A DNA stretch of 64,000 nt, from NCBI GenBank assembly GCA_024811115.1, contig JAKOGH010001043.1, positions 372,001 through 436,000 of the forward strand, written 5' to 3'. Shown one piece after another: positions 1-11,590 of this stretch (position 1 is the stretch's first letter; each line of letters opens with the position of its first letter). The notes beneath the pieces were generated by a model. That model searched no databases, was not told the DNA's origin, and saw only the letters and a program-made list of their open reading frames with translations. Origin of the DNA: Terana coerulea (taxonomy: Eukaryota > Basidiomycota > Agaricomycetes > Polyporales > Phanerochaetaceae). Both the position numbers and the translations under genes were made by a program.

Positions 1-1136
1 GCTAGTCACTGTGTATCACATGCTTGAATGCCATAACATGGAGATACTCCCCTACTCTGCAGATACCATATTCACTTCTTCAGTCCCCGTCGCCCAAGAT
101 TCACATGAAAAACCGTACAAGTCGTCTCTCCAAGTGGAAGATACCGATGACTGGTGCATTTTTGCCGTCGAAGTCCGCAACACCTATGGGATTCCTTTCG
201 AAGTTACCTTCGACCGTGATCAACCAGGTTTGTCGACAATGCCCTGATGATGGTACGGCTTGTTGACCCAATCTAGACGCACCACGTGGCCATAAGACAT
301 CTTTGGTCCCGCCAGGTTCGACAACCAGGTACGTTTTGTGAATCAGCCCCGACGCCATTCTCTTGACGCCCTATCCAGAATCCTCATTCCTGTCAAGAGG
401 TTCGGTCTACCCGATAGCCACGTTCGTCGGTCAATCCCTACACTCTCTGACCGACAATTTGTCGTTTCGAAGTCGGGTCTCACTGCCGAGCAAGAGCATA
501 CGCAACGTGAGCTTTTCTGGTACAGGGAAGAGCTGTTCAAATATGTTCGTGGAAAGTGGAAGGAGGTAATGTGGTCGTCTTGTTCTCAGTGGAGGCGGTG
601 ATATTAAGAGTACTACAGACCGGTGGCATACGCACGGGCGAGTTATCGCTGAGGAAGCAGAGGCTAACGCAGCCAATGCTGAACGCCTTGCGCATTGAGC
701 AGGCTCGGTTGTATTTCTCGTTATGGTCTCATGGACCGAGCATGGAAGAAGAGCCAATGTCTTGTGCTGCTGGAATATGGCAGCCTCCGCTCGAATGAAC
801 TTGTCTATCTACACGTGAAGATCATCAATCTGTCCCGTAAGTGCGCGCTTCATCACTCGAAGCATATTTGACGAGCCCTTGTCCGCCTTAGCGTCAACCC
901 AGACCTTCACAATCAACATACAACTCGACCCAGCGCAGCAAGTGTTGTACGAGGGCGTGGTATCGGATATCCCGGTGGGACGTCTCGACAGCGGTCAGTC
1001 TCATGAGTTTGACACACCAGTCACGTTTGTTGCTTGCGGCCGGTTCGAGTTGTCAGGTTCTATCACCATTCCGGGTCAAGTAGGGCAGAAGGATAGGCTA
1101 GGGAAGGCGCTGCTTAAAGCAATAGTACATGCGTGA
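1..1136 (+). CDS. TRS120: TRAPP complex subunit Trs120 (TRAPPC9), 3' part
   Basis: This is the C-terminal part of the TRAPPII-specific subunit Trs120, which acts in a Golgi/endosomal Rab exchange complex. The gene runs off the left edge of the window. The recognisable segments are VRNTYGIPFEVTFDRDQ (about 170-225), LVPPGSTTRILIPVKRF after splicing, a stretch around QRELFWYREELFKYVRGKW (about 500-560), LRKQRLTQPMLNALRIEQ, and a last exon with YEGVVSDIPVGRLDSGQS and FVACGRFELSG. I place introns at about 228-275, 331-378, 567-620, near 713-783, and 837-891; each restores the frame between conserved blocks. The stop is at 1134-1136. The order and wording of these blocks match fungal Trs120 C-termini. 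Exact borders of the fourth intron are uncertain. Confidence 0.85.
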
Positions 1137-2192
1137 GCGACTACCCTGGTCAGCTGGACTGAAGACAATAATGTTTATTCTAAGAAAGTGTAAGTTGACT
1201 TGACAGGTGAATAACCCCGCCACACTGGATTTTGTGGTGTCGGTTGTGGCCGTATGATGCATTTCACAACTCGTCACAGTCTGAGCCACATGCTTGATAG
1301 CTTCACGTTATAGCTTCAAGCTGCTCGCTGACCAGCCACACCTCCACTTAAGCATAAAGAACATATAGCTCATAACATACACCAAAATGTATGTGTACGG
1401 AGATATAAGACCAGTATTAGCCAAACCAGCCTCAGTCAGAGTTTTTTCTTGTCCAAGTCCAAAATCGCTACATAGTCGTGCCAAGTCGTGTACAGCTGGA
1501 GGCACCAACGTCCCAGGCGCTGAGGCTCTTCTGGTAGGAGTATCATGAAACTGACACGAGTGATGTCGGCCACCCCACGGCCGACCCAACGACCGAGTTG
1601 TGGGCCTAACATGCAGTTCGAATCACAATGCGGCTGGTGGCATCGACGAGACATAAGCACGCCCAGGCTGTGGCTTCCTAACCTTCACTTCTCAAGCCTC
1701 GCCCCTTCCTCTTGACCAGCTGTCATCTGCCTTTCCCGTCTCTTGCTCCAGCCGACCTCACATTGATCAATCGCAACCGCGACAATGGCGATACACACCG
1801 TTGGCACATTCGGTATCACACTCCAAGCTGCTCTGGTTTTTAAAATGCAAACTACACCTGCTTGTGGCATAATGATCAAATGAAAGCCGAAACAATACTG
1901 GTCAACGCTGTTGGAAGCTGCAGCTGGCTCGGACGTCGACGTCGCTCGGAGGACGTAGTCAACAGCGCTTATCTGACGCCACAAAGGAACCCGAGAACCC
2001 GGCGCATCTGTTTCGGCGCTTCCGTCTTCTCTTCGCCTTGGATTTCACCCGCCAGCAGGTCTGCAAGGTATCTCAGTCTGCGCCGACCTGTCCACTCTCC
2101 GTACTTTCATAAGGCCGCCGCGCCAAACCTCCTATGCCACTCTTCTGTACATAAACCGCACTCGTACTCTATTCACTATCCGACGATATACT
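1137..2192. other. Intergenic, TRS120 3' / TRM1 5'
   Basis: No conserved protein is visible here. It should hold the TRS120 terminator and the TRM1 promoter. A perfect 7-bp hairpin, GTCGGCC then ACCCCAC then GGCCGAC, lies near 1563-1586. On the minus strand two open frames (about 1436-1660 and 1685-1984) contain hydrophobic, protein-like stretches, but I recognise no family and cannot join them into a gene. Confidence 0.5.
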
Positions 2193-4529
2193 ATGACCCA
2201 ACCGACCCCAGAGGCTTTCGTCGTGCCCGAAGGGTATTCACTGCACTCTGAAAACTCGGCCCACATACTTCTTCCCAACGACAACGGCGCTTTCCTAAAC
2301 CCTGTGCAAGAGTTCAACCGTGACCTGAGTGTGGCATGTATTCGGACGTGGAGCGACATGTGGAACGAGGCAAAGCGGAAAAGATGGGAAATAAACGCGG
2401 AAAGGAGGGCGAAGAAGGAGGAGGCAGGGAATAAGGCGAAAAGGCAGAAAGGTATGTAACTGAATCTGCTTAGGTCGTGAGACCACTAATGGTATATAGT
2501 GAACGAGGCCGAACAACATGGAACTGCCTCCGCCGTTGCAGAAGATGTTCCTATGTCCACGGAGCAGGCTGAACAACCTGACCAGCCGAAACCTGACCCG
2601 GTACATAACTTACGTTACGACTAGTGCGCTTTGTTCTGATATGCAAGGCCAGCCAAAACCTCAGACATTCACGATTCTGGAGGCCTTGTCTGCCACAGGT
2701 CTTCGGTCCATCCGTTACGCGAAGGAAATCCCACTTGTTAAGTCAGACCGATTCGCTTTCTATACGGCATACTTCTGCTCAAGCTCCAAGCAAATGCCAG
2801 CCATGTGATTGCTAATGATCTGTCGCCTACGGCCTGCGAAGCTATGAGACGCAACGTCGACATGAACGGTCTGGGGGCGAAACCTGCTGTTTCCGAAGAG
2901 GGCTCGTCCGGAGAAGCCGAGGTAAAGACCACAGCACCGAAAGTGAGAGTGAACGAAGGCGATGCGTGGTATGTCAAGTGCGCTTGACCTATTTTTTCAT
3001 CCTCACGCGTGCTCTGCAGCGCACTCATGTACAACCACCGGTCTGGACCAACCAGAGTGGAAGTAGTGGACTTGGATCCTTATGGAACTGCTGCGCCCTT
3101 CATCGATGCTGCAGTACAATGCGTGAAAGATGACGGTGAGCAAATTTAACCACTCGCATACAAGCAGAACTCGACTCACTCTTCGCGTTTAGGCCTTCTC
3201 TGCGTCACATGTACAGACATGGCTGTCCTCGCCTCTACTAATTACCCAGAAAAATGGTCCGTATTACCCTTTTTCAGCAATTGCCCTTGGCCAATGTTAT
3301 AGACAACAGTTTCTCAAACTACGGCGGTGTCCCTGTCAAGGCAGAGTACAGTCATGAAGCGGTACGCTGGATTTCTGCCCGTCGATCCGCATAGTCGGTG
3401 TTGATGAAAATGTATTGCAAAGGGGCTTCGCCTTGTCCTTCATTCCCTGTCAACATCTGCGTCACGTTATGGGCGCTTTATCGAGCCTTTGCTTTCTTTG
3501 TCGATTGACTTCTACGTTCGTGTCTTCGTCCGTGTCAAGTCAGCACCGCTCGAAGTCAAGAAAGCGTTCTCGTAAGTGTTTCTTCTCGACACTCGAAAAG
3601 TGAAGACTAACAGTCAATATTAGGAAAACGTCGACGTACTATGTCTGTACAAGTTGTCAGTCTTTTTACGACCAGCCTCTAGGCAAGATGATAACGACGG
3701 TATCCGAGAAGAACGGGGCTGTTAACTACTCCTTCAAGACCACCCAAGGCCCGCCAATCTCCAACACCTGCACCGAATGCAACTCCAAGTTACACGTGAG
3801 TCATATTTGAATGCGCAAATGTGACTGTTATGCCAACACTACGTCAGGTTGGTGGACCGATGTGGTCAGGGCCACTTCACAACAAGGACTTCGTTGAGAA
3901 GGCATTGGAACACGTCGAAGCCGACGAGGACAAGTATGGGACCTCGGCTCGCATGAAGGGCATGTTAACCGTCGCAAAAGAGGTGCGAGATGCTGGCTCT
4001 TACGGCAATTTTCAAGTATCTTGATCCATATTACCCCTACTGCAGGAGCTCGACGTCCCATTTTACTTTACTCCTTCCAACGTATCCGGCGTATTCCACT
4101 GCATAACCCCAGCGCTCAGCGATGTCGTGTAAGTGGCAAGCCTACCGACGACTGATCTATTGATTGACGATGCATTGTGCCATATACAGCTCCGCATTGC
4201 TAAACGCAGGACACGCCGTGTCTCGTTCTCATGCCCTTCCGGGATCGCTGAAGACAACTGCCACACCGGAGGACATCCACGACATATTCCGGTCTTGGGT
4301 CAAGAAGAACCCCGTGCGGATGGAGAAAATTGGCGAAGCATCCCCTGCGCGCGTACTCCTGGCGAAAGAGCCGCGGGCAGAGGCGAACTTCAAGCACCAT
4401 CCCAACTCCGTCACAAAATCTGCCTCCGTGAAGCTCGTGCGGTACCAGCAGAACCCCACGCCGAACTGGGGGCCTGGCAAGGCGGCCACGGGCGGGAAGC
4501 GCAAAAGACCGCAGGCCGACGATTCATAG
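2193..4529 (+). CDS. TRM1: tRNA (guanine26-N2)-dimethyltransferase Trm1
   Basis: Trm1 transfers two methyl groups from S-adenosylmethionine to G26 of tRNAs in the nucleus and mitochondria. The start is supported by the typical N-terminus with [18 protein letters not shown] followed by VFLNP-type wording ([15 protein letters not shown]). The SAM-binding Rossmann core is seen as [17 protein letters not shown], then [18 protein letters not shown], and the catalytic-site region [19 protein letters not shown] with [13 protein letters not shown]. The C-terminal half shows the zinc-binding cysteines ([17 protein letters not shown] and [19 protein letters not shown]) and the family end block [15 protein letters not shown]. 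At least eight short introns are needed. It ends in a basic tail, [12 protein letters not shown], a likely nuclear localisation signal. It lies in tandem after TRS120 and converges on STE11 with 236 bases between stops. Confidence 0.93.
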
Positions 4530-4765
4530 TGCACCGCCGCCTTCTGAGAGCGAGAGGGATATTAGGATAGGATAGCAGTATCTAGCCCGATATATTGCGG
4601 TACATAGCAACTGTCGACATCCCCAAGCCGAGAAGTACATATACAAAGAAAGCAGTTTCAGATATGCGAGTGGATCACGGGTAGGTCAACGTTGAACGCA
4701 TGAAAACAACAGTTAGAAAGGGATAGAGAACACGAAACGTTTCAAATATGGTGGTAAGTAGGGCC

Positions 4766-7700
4766 TACTGAGCCTGGCCGAAACCCGCGTTCACAATCCA
4801 GGGGTGCTTAAGCAACTCTGCTGCAGACGGCCGCGCCTCGTGGTCCAGCCTCAAAAGTCGAGTTCAGGAAGCTCTCAGCTTCAGCGGAGATGTCAGCCGG
4901 GATTGTGGGCTTCGAACTCATCCCGATCTGTTTCACGGAGAGTAAGCAGTGAATGGAGATCGACGCACGCACTGAAACTCACCTTGAAGATAGCCTGCAT
5001 CTGCGATAGTTGAGGGTAGGGATGCTCGCCCGTCAACATCTCGACGACTAAGCAGCCGACACTCCAGATGTCTGCCTTCTGCGTGTATGCGGTCTGTTTC
5101 ACGACTTCCGGAGCCATCCAGAACACTGAGCCCTGCAGCGACGGACGGTGGGCACGGTTACCGGTCATCAAGTCTGGACAAAGGACGTCAGCACACAAAG
5201 GACGAACGGAAGATGCTACGCTGCTCACTGTCATCTATCTTCTTCGAGATACCGAAGTCGGAGATTTTGATACCTCCCTTGTTGTCGACAAGCATGTTGG
5301 CACCCTTGATGTCGCGGTGGATGATATCCCGTTCATGCAGGTAGTTGAGGCCGAGCAGGATCATGCGGACCCAGTTCCGAACAAGGGGCTCCTCGAACGC
5401 GCCGTAGTTTCGCAACAGCGATGTCACAGAGCCACCAGGAACGTACTCCAGGAAAATGTTGAGGTGGTCGCTGTCGATGCATGAGGCTGTGGGATGATCA
5501 GCTTCTGGAGACTGACAGTAGTGATCGCCACTTACAGTGGTATTGCACGATATTCTCGTGCTGCAAATCCTTCAGCAGCTCGATTTCGCGCTCCAAAGCA
5601 CTGAGCATGCTCTTCTTGCGCTCCTCGTTGGGTGCAGACCCCGTAGGCAGCTCAACTTGCTTCACGGCCATGAGCAATCCTGACGCCGCGTCCATGCCAA
5701 GATACACTTTTCCGAACGATCCGGCACCAATGAGAGCACCCTTAATCCACTTGATAGCTTTCTCTGCAATTCCAGGTGAGCATCATGTAGTGCATGACTG
5801 GACATACACCCCATACCTCCTTTCGACATGATAGCCTTGCCAGGCTCTTCCTCTTCCACGTCTCCCCTCTACAGTATCATCCTCATCCTCATACTCCTCA
5901 TCGTATTCTTCCTCTTCTTCTTCTTCTTCTTCCTCCTCCTCCTCCTCTTCTTCCTCATAATATTCTTCTCCCTCTTCCGGAACCTCCTTTAATGCTCTGA
6001 GTATCCGCGTCGCTAGACTCCACAGCTGTCCAGTCCTCTGTATCGGAGGACTCCTTCGACCAACGCTTTCCCTCCGGCTCTCGACCTCAGCGGTTATCTC
6101 GTCCACAGTCAGCATGCTGGCCGTATCGGAAACGTCCCGCTTGCTCCGGAGCTCCTGTATGTAGCTGAAACGGTTGGACGCCACCGAGAGCCTCTTTGAC
6201 GGCTGAGCATTCGTCAAGTTCATCGACTCCGTCAGAGACTCTGACGGGAACGTGACAGGCGGTAGGAGGTGAGGTCGGGACATGCGCTTGCTCTGCCGCG
6301 ATGTTGACCCTTCCGCGGGATCGAACGAGCGGCCGTCCTCCGTGGATATGGACACTTTCGGCGGCGCCACGTTGTCAGGCATCGGCGGTGGCGGCGACTG
6401 CCTGCCCTGGATGCTGGGCACGATCGAGATGCGCGACGCGACCGAGTTGCGCGCCGAGGTGCGCGACGAGCTTTGCGTGCTCGTGCTGAACCGGTTCTGC
6501 GCGCGCGGCGCCGGGTTCAGCGACAGGATGCTATCCCGCCGCCCGGGCCCGCGCATCATGCTCTGCCGCCGCGTGCGCTCCAGCACCTTCTTCTCCGTGT
6601 TCGGGAAGTACTCCGGCCAGGTGCGTCGTGATGAGCTCGCTCGGCGGCCGCTGGCCGAAGAAGTTGCGCAGCTTGCCCTTCTTGCTCGGGCTTTTCGACG
6701 GGCTCTCCTCTGCGGCGCTGGGCGACAGGGTGGCCGACGAGGGGCCGTCGGGGATCTGAACACCAAGGCCGCTGAGGATGCTGACGGAGCTCGCCCGCTT
6801 GTAGGCTTTGCTGCCGGGGGCGTAGGAGCGGAACGGTCATGAGGAGGCAGTAGACTGTCGTTGATTGTTTCCTGACTGCTTGAAGCCTTGGGGAAGGCAG
6901 TAAGATACGGACTTGTAGGGCTCACTCTGGGTCGCTTGAGTTGCCGCAGTGTTAGGCCATGCTCACGAGCAGGCTCGTCTGGAGAGGCATGACAGATTGA
7001 GAGGAGTTGTGCCTCAGTGAGGGGAGTACCTTCACATTTACAAAAGATAAGTGAACCATCATGAGGGGGGAGCATATTACTTACGAGGCGAGCCTTCGTT
7101 ATTCCAGTCCAGGAAAGCGCCCCAGCCATCGACGCACAATCCACCGTCGATAATCTCTACTTGAGGATTATTCGACGTCTCCTCTAACCCTCTGAGCTTC
7201 TTCAAAGCCCGCTCAAGGATGTCTGAACCGGCTGTCAAATCTACGACCGCGATCATAGACGACTTGCCCTCAGCAGGTACTGAGAACTTGATCACCTTCC
7301 TCCTGATGTCTTCCAGCGACGGCGCATGCGAGGGAGTACTGGGACGATTGAATGGCCCTCCGCCGACGCGGAACGATCCAGAGTTGGATGTGGGTGGCGA
7401 CGGCGTCGTCGGCGCCTGCCTGTTGTTGAACCCTTCCACAATGGGTGAGAGAGACGACTGCGAGCCTTGGTGCTGCGAGTACGGGTGATTCGTGCCGACA
7501 GACGGCCGCGGAGGGGGCTTGGAGCCCGACCCGAGATGGACGTGTTTCGCCCGTGCTCATGCGGCGAGCGGTTGAGGTTCCGATTCGGAAGCTGGCTGTT
7601 CTGCAGCGGTGATGGCGAACGGGCCGGGCGGTTCGCCGCAGGACCAGGAGGGAGCGGGAGCGGCTGGTTAGTATTGAATATTGGTGGTTCAGGAAGCGTC

Positions 7701-8578
7701 GGCGTCCTTCGCCCTGAGTACTGATTCGCCGGCGGTAGGAGCGACCGAGGCGTGGAACGCGCACCAGATGGCGGTGGCGGTGGTTGGTTGCGAGGAGGGG
7801 GTGGAAGGGGCGGGAGTCCTGGACGGCCGCTAGGCGTGGTGGCGGAAGGCGTGCCTGCGTTCGGCTGAGGCAGCGGGCGTATCGCAGGGGCGTTGCCGCG
7901 GGCAGAGTCTTGCCCATCACGCACCAGACGGGGTAGGCTGTCCGTTCCTGCGTTGGGCGATAGATGGAGAGGAGCTGGACGCGCATTGTCCAGTCGTCGG
8001 ACACTGTGCCCATTGCGTGAGACAGGCGACGAAAGCGTACTGACCTGGCCGCTCAAGCTGCTATTGCGGGCGTGCTCTACCGACCGAGGGCGGCTTGCGG
8101 CGATGGCAGCGGCCGACACGGAGGAGCATCTCTGCCGTAGTGCTTTCACGCCCGCTACAATCCTAATCCTGTCTCCCACAGTGTACACACCCATCTCCTT
8201 GAGCGTCATCTGGTCCAGCTCGAGGAGCACGTCGCCGCGAATGTCATTTGCTCTGAACATCGGTGAATGGTGCGGGCACTTGATGCTTACGAGCCACGCC
8301 GCTACATGGGTGTCGGTCCAGGTCCGTAAGTAGTCCGGAAAGGTCATGCCAGGTGGGGGTTCCAGGATGGAGCTGCCGTTTAGAGATGTAGGGGTACTGG
8401 GCTGAGACTGGCTGTCCGCGTACGCAGCGCCGCTTAAGCTGAAGGATGGCAACTGTGCCTGACCCTGTTGTATCATGAAGGTCGCACCCGGAGAGGATGG
8501 AGTAGATGCTTGGGAGACTGGCTGTGAGGCGTCGCCCGGGGCGTGAAGAGAATTCCCGTTCATGTAGACCGCAGCCAT
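4766..8578 (-). CDS. STE11: Ste11/Byr2-type MAPKKK (SAM, RA, kinase)
   Basis: This is the MAP kinase kinase kinase of the mating/filamentation cascade. The N-terminus carries a SAM domain (about residues 85-150, [16 protein letters not shown]). A Ser/Pro-rich linker follows, then a Ras-association-like domain ([20 protein letters not shown] ... [14 protein letters not shown]). Next is the family block [16 protein letters not shown] / [14 protein letters not shown]. The C-terminal kinase has [15 protein letters not shown]-type lysine (LMAVKQVEL), [18 protein letters not shown] and [18 protein letters not shown]. The end is [14 protein letters not shown] run of about 17 glutamates lies in the linker just before the kinase (about 5900-5960). 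The block coding GSKAYKRAS through NFFGQRPP is in a different frame from its flanks: a base seems missing in the G5 run at 6816-6820, and one extra near 6613-6614. The two errors cancel, so the annotated frame stays open but mistranslates about 70 residues. Confidence 0.93.
5880..5985 (-). repeat. Poly-glutamate coding tract in STE11
   Basis: The plus strand is a long run of cct/ctt triplets, read on the minus strand as GAG/GAA codons. It gives an almost pure glutamate run followed by an acidic Asp/Glu/Tyr stretch. It sits between the linker and the kinase domain of STE11. Such triplet runs vary in length between strains. Confidence 0.85.
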
Positions 8579-11500
8579 GGTATCGTGTAGGGTATCAGAT
8601 GCAGTGGGTGGGCGATAATGATACTTGTATGTCCGTATGGTCGTAATTCAGCTGTGCGTTGGTGCGAAGAACGTGTGGAGACGCGAAGGGACCTCTCTGC
8701 AGGAGCCAGGCAGAGAGGTTGGTGAATGAAAGCTGCTCGACCGGTCGAGAGGGGGCGTACAAGACGAGAGAAGAGAGAGAAAGGGGACAAGGATGACCTG
8801 AGCGGGATGGACAGACAACAAGAGAAGGATTGGACAAAGCCTCAGCGCGTCTCCTCCAATTGTCCGTACCAGTTGATTGACACACCTGAGAACCCAATTC
8901 TGCTTCAATACCCTCTCCAGATCCTCGTAATACCCTCTTCAGACCGACAGAGCCCAGCAGTGAGGTGGAATGGTGGTGGGAGAGCAGTATCAGATCGAGA
9001 TGGACGCTGGCAACCGCGGGTCGAAAGACGTTCCCGAAGATCCCTCGGAGACTTTCACGCACCACGTACGCGCACGACGTCGAGGGGAAATCTCCCGAGA
9101 GCTGGACGGGGGCTGACGGTAATATACGAGGCGAAAAAGCGGCTATATCAAGCAACCGCGGGTCGGTTGTCGACCAACACACAGCTTTCAGCGCGAACTC
9201 CTCCCGCCTTGAATCCTTGATCGACGCCGTCATCACAGCAAGGGTCCACCCCGCGTATGAACCAGGAAACGGCGCTGCACATGAGCTGCACGCGACAGCA
9301 TGAAGCAGAAAGATTGTTTGCAATTTCCATGGTGTGTTCTGATCCGCGAAGTCCTTCTCACCCTTATGAAAGGACGGTGGAAAGTCGACGTAGCTAATGC
9401 GATGACCATTTCTCTCAGGGCTGTACACACCGACATATAAAACTTCAACCATACGCAGGCTTGCTCAGGGGTTGAAGTCCCGCCATCATGAGCGTAAACC
9501 AGATCCGCATGGATGTGAGACCAACCGAAACAAGTTTATTGCCGCATAACACTCGTATGTGTTGAAATGTAGAGGGTGAGCCTCCAGCCGTACCCTCCGA
9601 ACCACAACTTTGCCACTATCTGCGACAGAACACTCGGGTGTACTACTCCTAGCAGTGCAACGAACGACAAGCCGCTTGCTTCTGCCCGGTCATGGCTGCT
9701 TCCCATGATCGTTGACACCTGGGCTCAACTGGTGGATGACCAGACCGCCACAGCTGATGGTACGTCAAGCTACCTGTGTTGTCGAGCTGTTGAGGATGCG
9801 AGTCGTTGATCGAATTACAAGGATACCAACCTAACTGGTGTTCAAGCTCGCAACTCGAAGGCTCGAACTTGGATGTATGTCGACGACAGCTCAGCTACTG
9901 GTACCGGGACCTGTCCATCGATACTAACCTCCGCTATATATCGTTCGAGTGCGGGCAACTAATTCGTTGCAGCCTGCAGGAGTTATAGACAGCATGTTGC
10001 CGCTTAAGCCGTCTTGTTCACCACTTATATGTGCGTGTCTTTATAGTTGCCTGTTGATGATGTACCACGACGTACTCACCTCTTCATAGCACCTCTCTAC
10101 ACGAGCTACAATCCAGGCAGCTGACCATTCTCTCTCTTCGTTTATCATGCCCGACACACGACAGAGTAACAACGGCGAATGATGTTTCGCACACCAGTCC
10201 ATCGACCTACTTTCCATTGGCTATTGCTGAGCACTGCGAAGGCGGCCCGTAACTCTATCGGCTAGGCAGATATTGCGGGTGGCGCACGGAATTCTGGGGG
10301 CGATCGAGCTATCCTCCCTTGCTCATAGGCATGTCAGTTGAAGCCACCGTGTTCAGGCGCTATATTTATGCTGTACGACTCGTGAAGTCCGGGTTGTCAT
10401 TGTATTCCACGCATAGCACCAGTACGCATGCGGTTGGGTGGCTGGTGGGTACGCTTTCTCCGTTGGCATGGCGGCAGGGTAGGCAGATAACGATAGTCAA
10501 GTCTTGGCATTAACGCTGTCCGGGCATGTCAATGTCGAAGACGTGAGACTTGTAGGGTAAATGATCAGTGTACTGAATAATCCCCTCAAGCGCATAGTGA
10601 AGCAATTCTGGGCCCCTCCTTGCTGCTACCGCAAGGCCTATTAATATTGTATGTAAGTCTGCATGCTGCCCTCTACGTAGGTTTCGGTCATTCATGGCCT
10701 GCCGCCAAACTTTGCGGTACTCAGGAGCGCCGGAGTGTGCACGATTCCGTGATAGATGATCAGGGCGTCAGCTTAGACTTGGCGCCACCGACAACACCGT
10801 TGGGACATCCCTTGATCTACTCAGCGCAATTTGAGCACAACATTTTCAACTGTATATGTTCGTCGATGTGCAGAGCGTTTTTTCTGAACATTGCAGCTCT
10901 TTCTCCGCATTCTCGTAGCATATTAAACGGTCTAGACCGGGTGCTTCTAAACTTTGTGGCGTCTTAAGTTTCTCGCACGCGTGCGTACGGCATCGCTTGT
11001 CGGAGGCTTATCCCGCACGGAGTCCGGAGAGTTGGCTCGGATATACGAAGCCTACCGGATCGGCCACAGCCTCATTTGCTATAACGGCGTCCTGTACTCA
11101 CGATGGCCTCGGAACGACGTTGCGAAGCGAGTACGCCGCCTCGAACAGAACTCATAGAAGACCCCGAATGTTACACCTGTCGCCGCCGGCTGTCGGCGGA
11201 CCGACAGGCACAACAGCCCGGCCGGCCGTAACTTAAGGGGCCATCAGTCCGGCTTTGGCGTCTAAAAGGTGGTTGCTGCCGCAAGCGGCGTCTAGACCCC
11301 GTTGACGAGAAAACGAATAAAACGAGGCGAGCCTGATCTCTCTCAGCCCTTCCTCCACCTTCCTTAGTCCGACTGCGACGTCGAGGGCTTTCCCGCCTCT
11401 CGCTTCCTACTACCACTGAAGACTCCTAATACCGGCTAGGGGCAGCGTCCTCGCTTTCACTCCTTTCTCCCTCTCAAGGCGTCTTCTCCATAGGAACGGG

Positions 11501-11590
11501 CTTATATCAACACCAGTATATACCTCGCCAGCACACGTAGCAAATTTGCCGTGATCGTTTTCCCATAATCGCAGTCTCCCGCTCTCCAGC
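8579..11590. other. 3-kb divergent intergenic region, STE11 / AGS1
   Basis: No conserved coding sequence is visible on either strand. The several open frames of 60-285 codons have no family resemblance or intron logic. The region must contain both promoters. Just upstream of STE11 the minus strand has a pyrimidine-rich run (plus-strand purines about 8750-8790), common near fungal transcription starts. Next to AGS1 there is GC-rich, hairpin-forming DNA (11183-11225), an AGGGG stress-type element near 11234, and a CT-rich stretch about 11340-11480. A long untranslated leader or noncoding RNA is possible but not shown. Confidence 0.55.
11183..11207 (+). promoter_or_regulatory. Two overlapping alternative hairpins upstream of AGS1
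   Basis: CCGCCG (11183-11188) can pair with CGGCGG (11194-11199). CTGTCGG (11190-11196) can pair perfectly with CCGACAG (11201-11207) around a four-base loop. The two stems share bases and exclude each other. They lie about 385-410 bases before the AGS1 start codon. Function is unknown; chance in GC-rich DNA is possible. Confidence 0.35.

Noticed and set aside
1560..1640. Possible tRNA: GTTCGAATC near a strong hairpin
   Set aside because: No A box at the right distance and the acceptor and T stems do not pair, so I do not call a tRNA.
8595..9452. 285-codon minus open frame upstream of STE11
   Set aside because: No family resemblance, no intron logic, and biased Ser/Leu composition typical of random frames in GC-rich promoter DNA.
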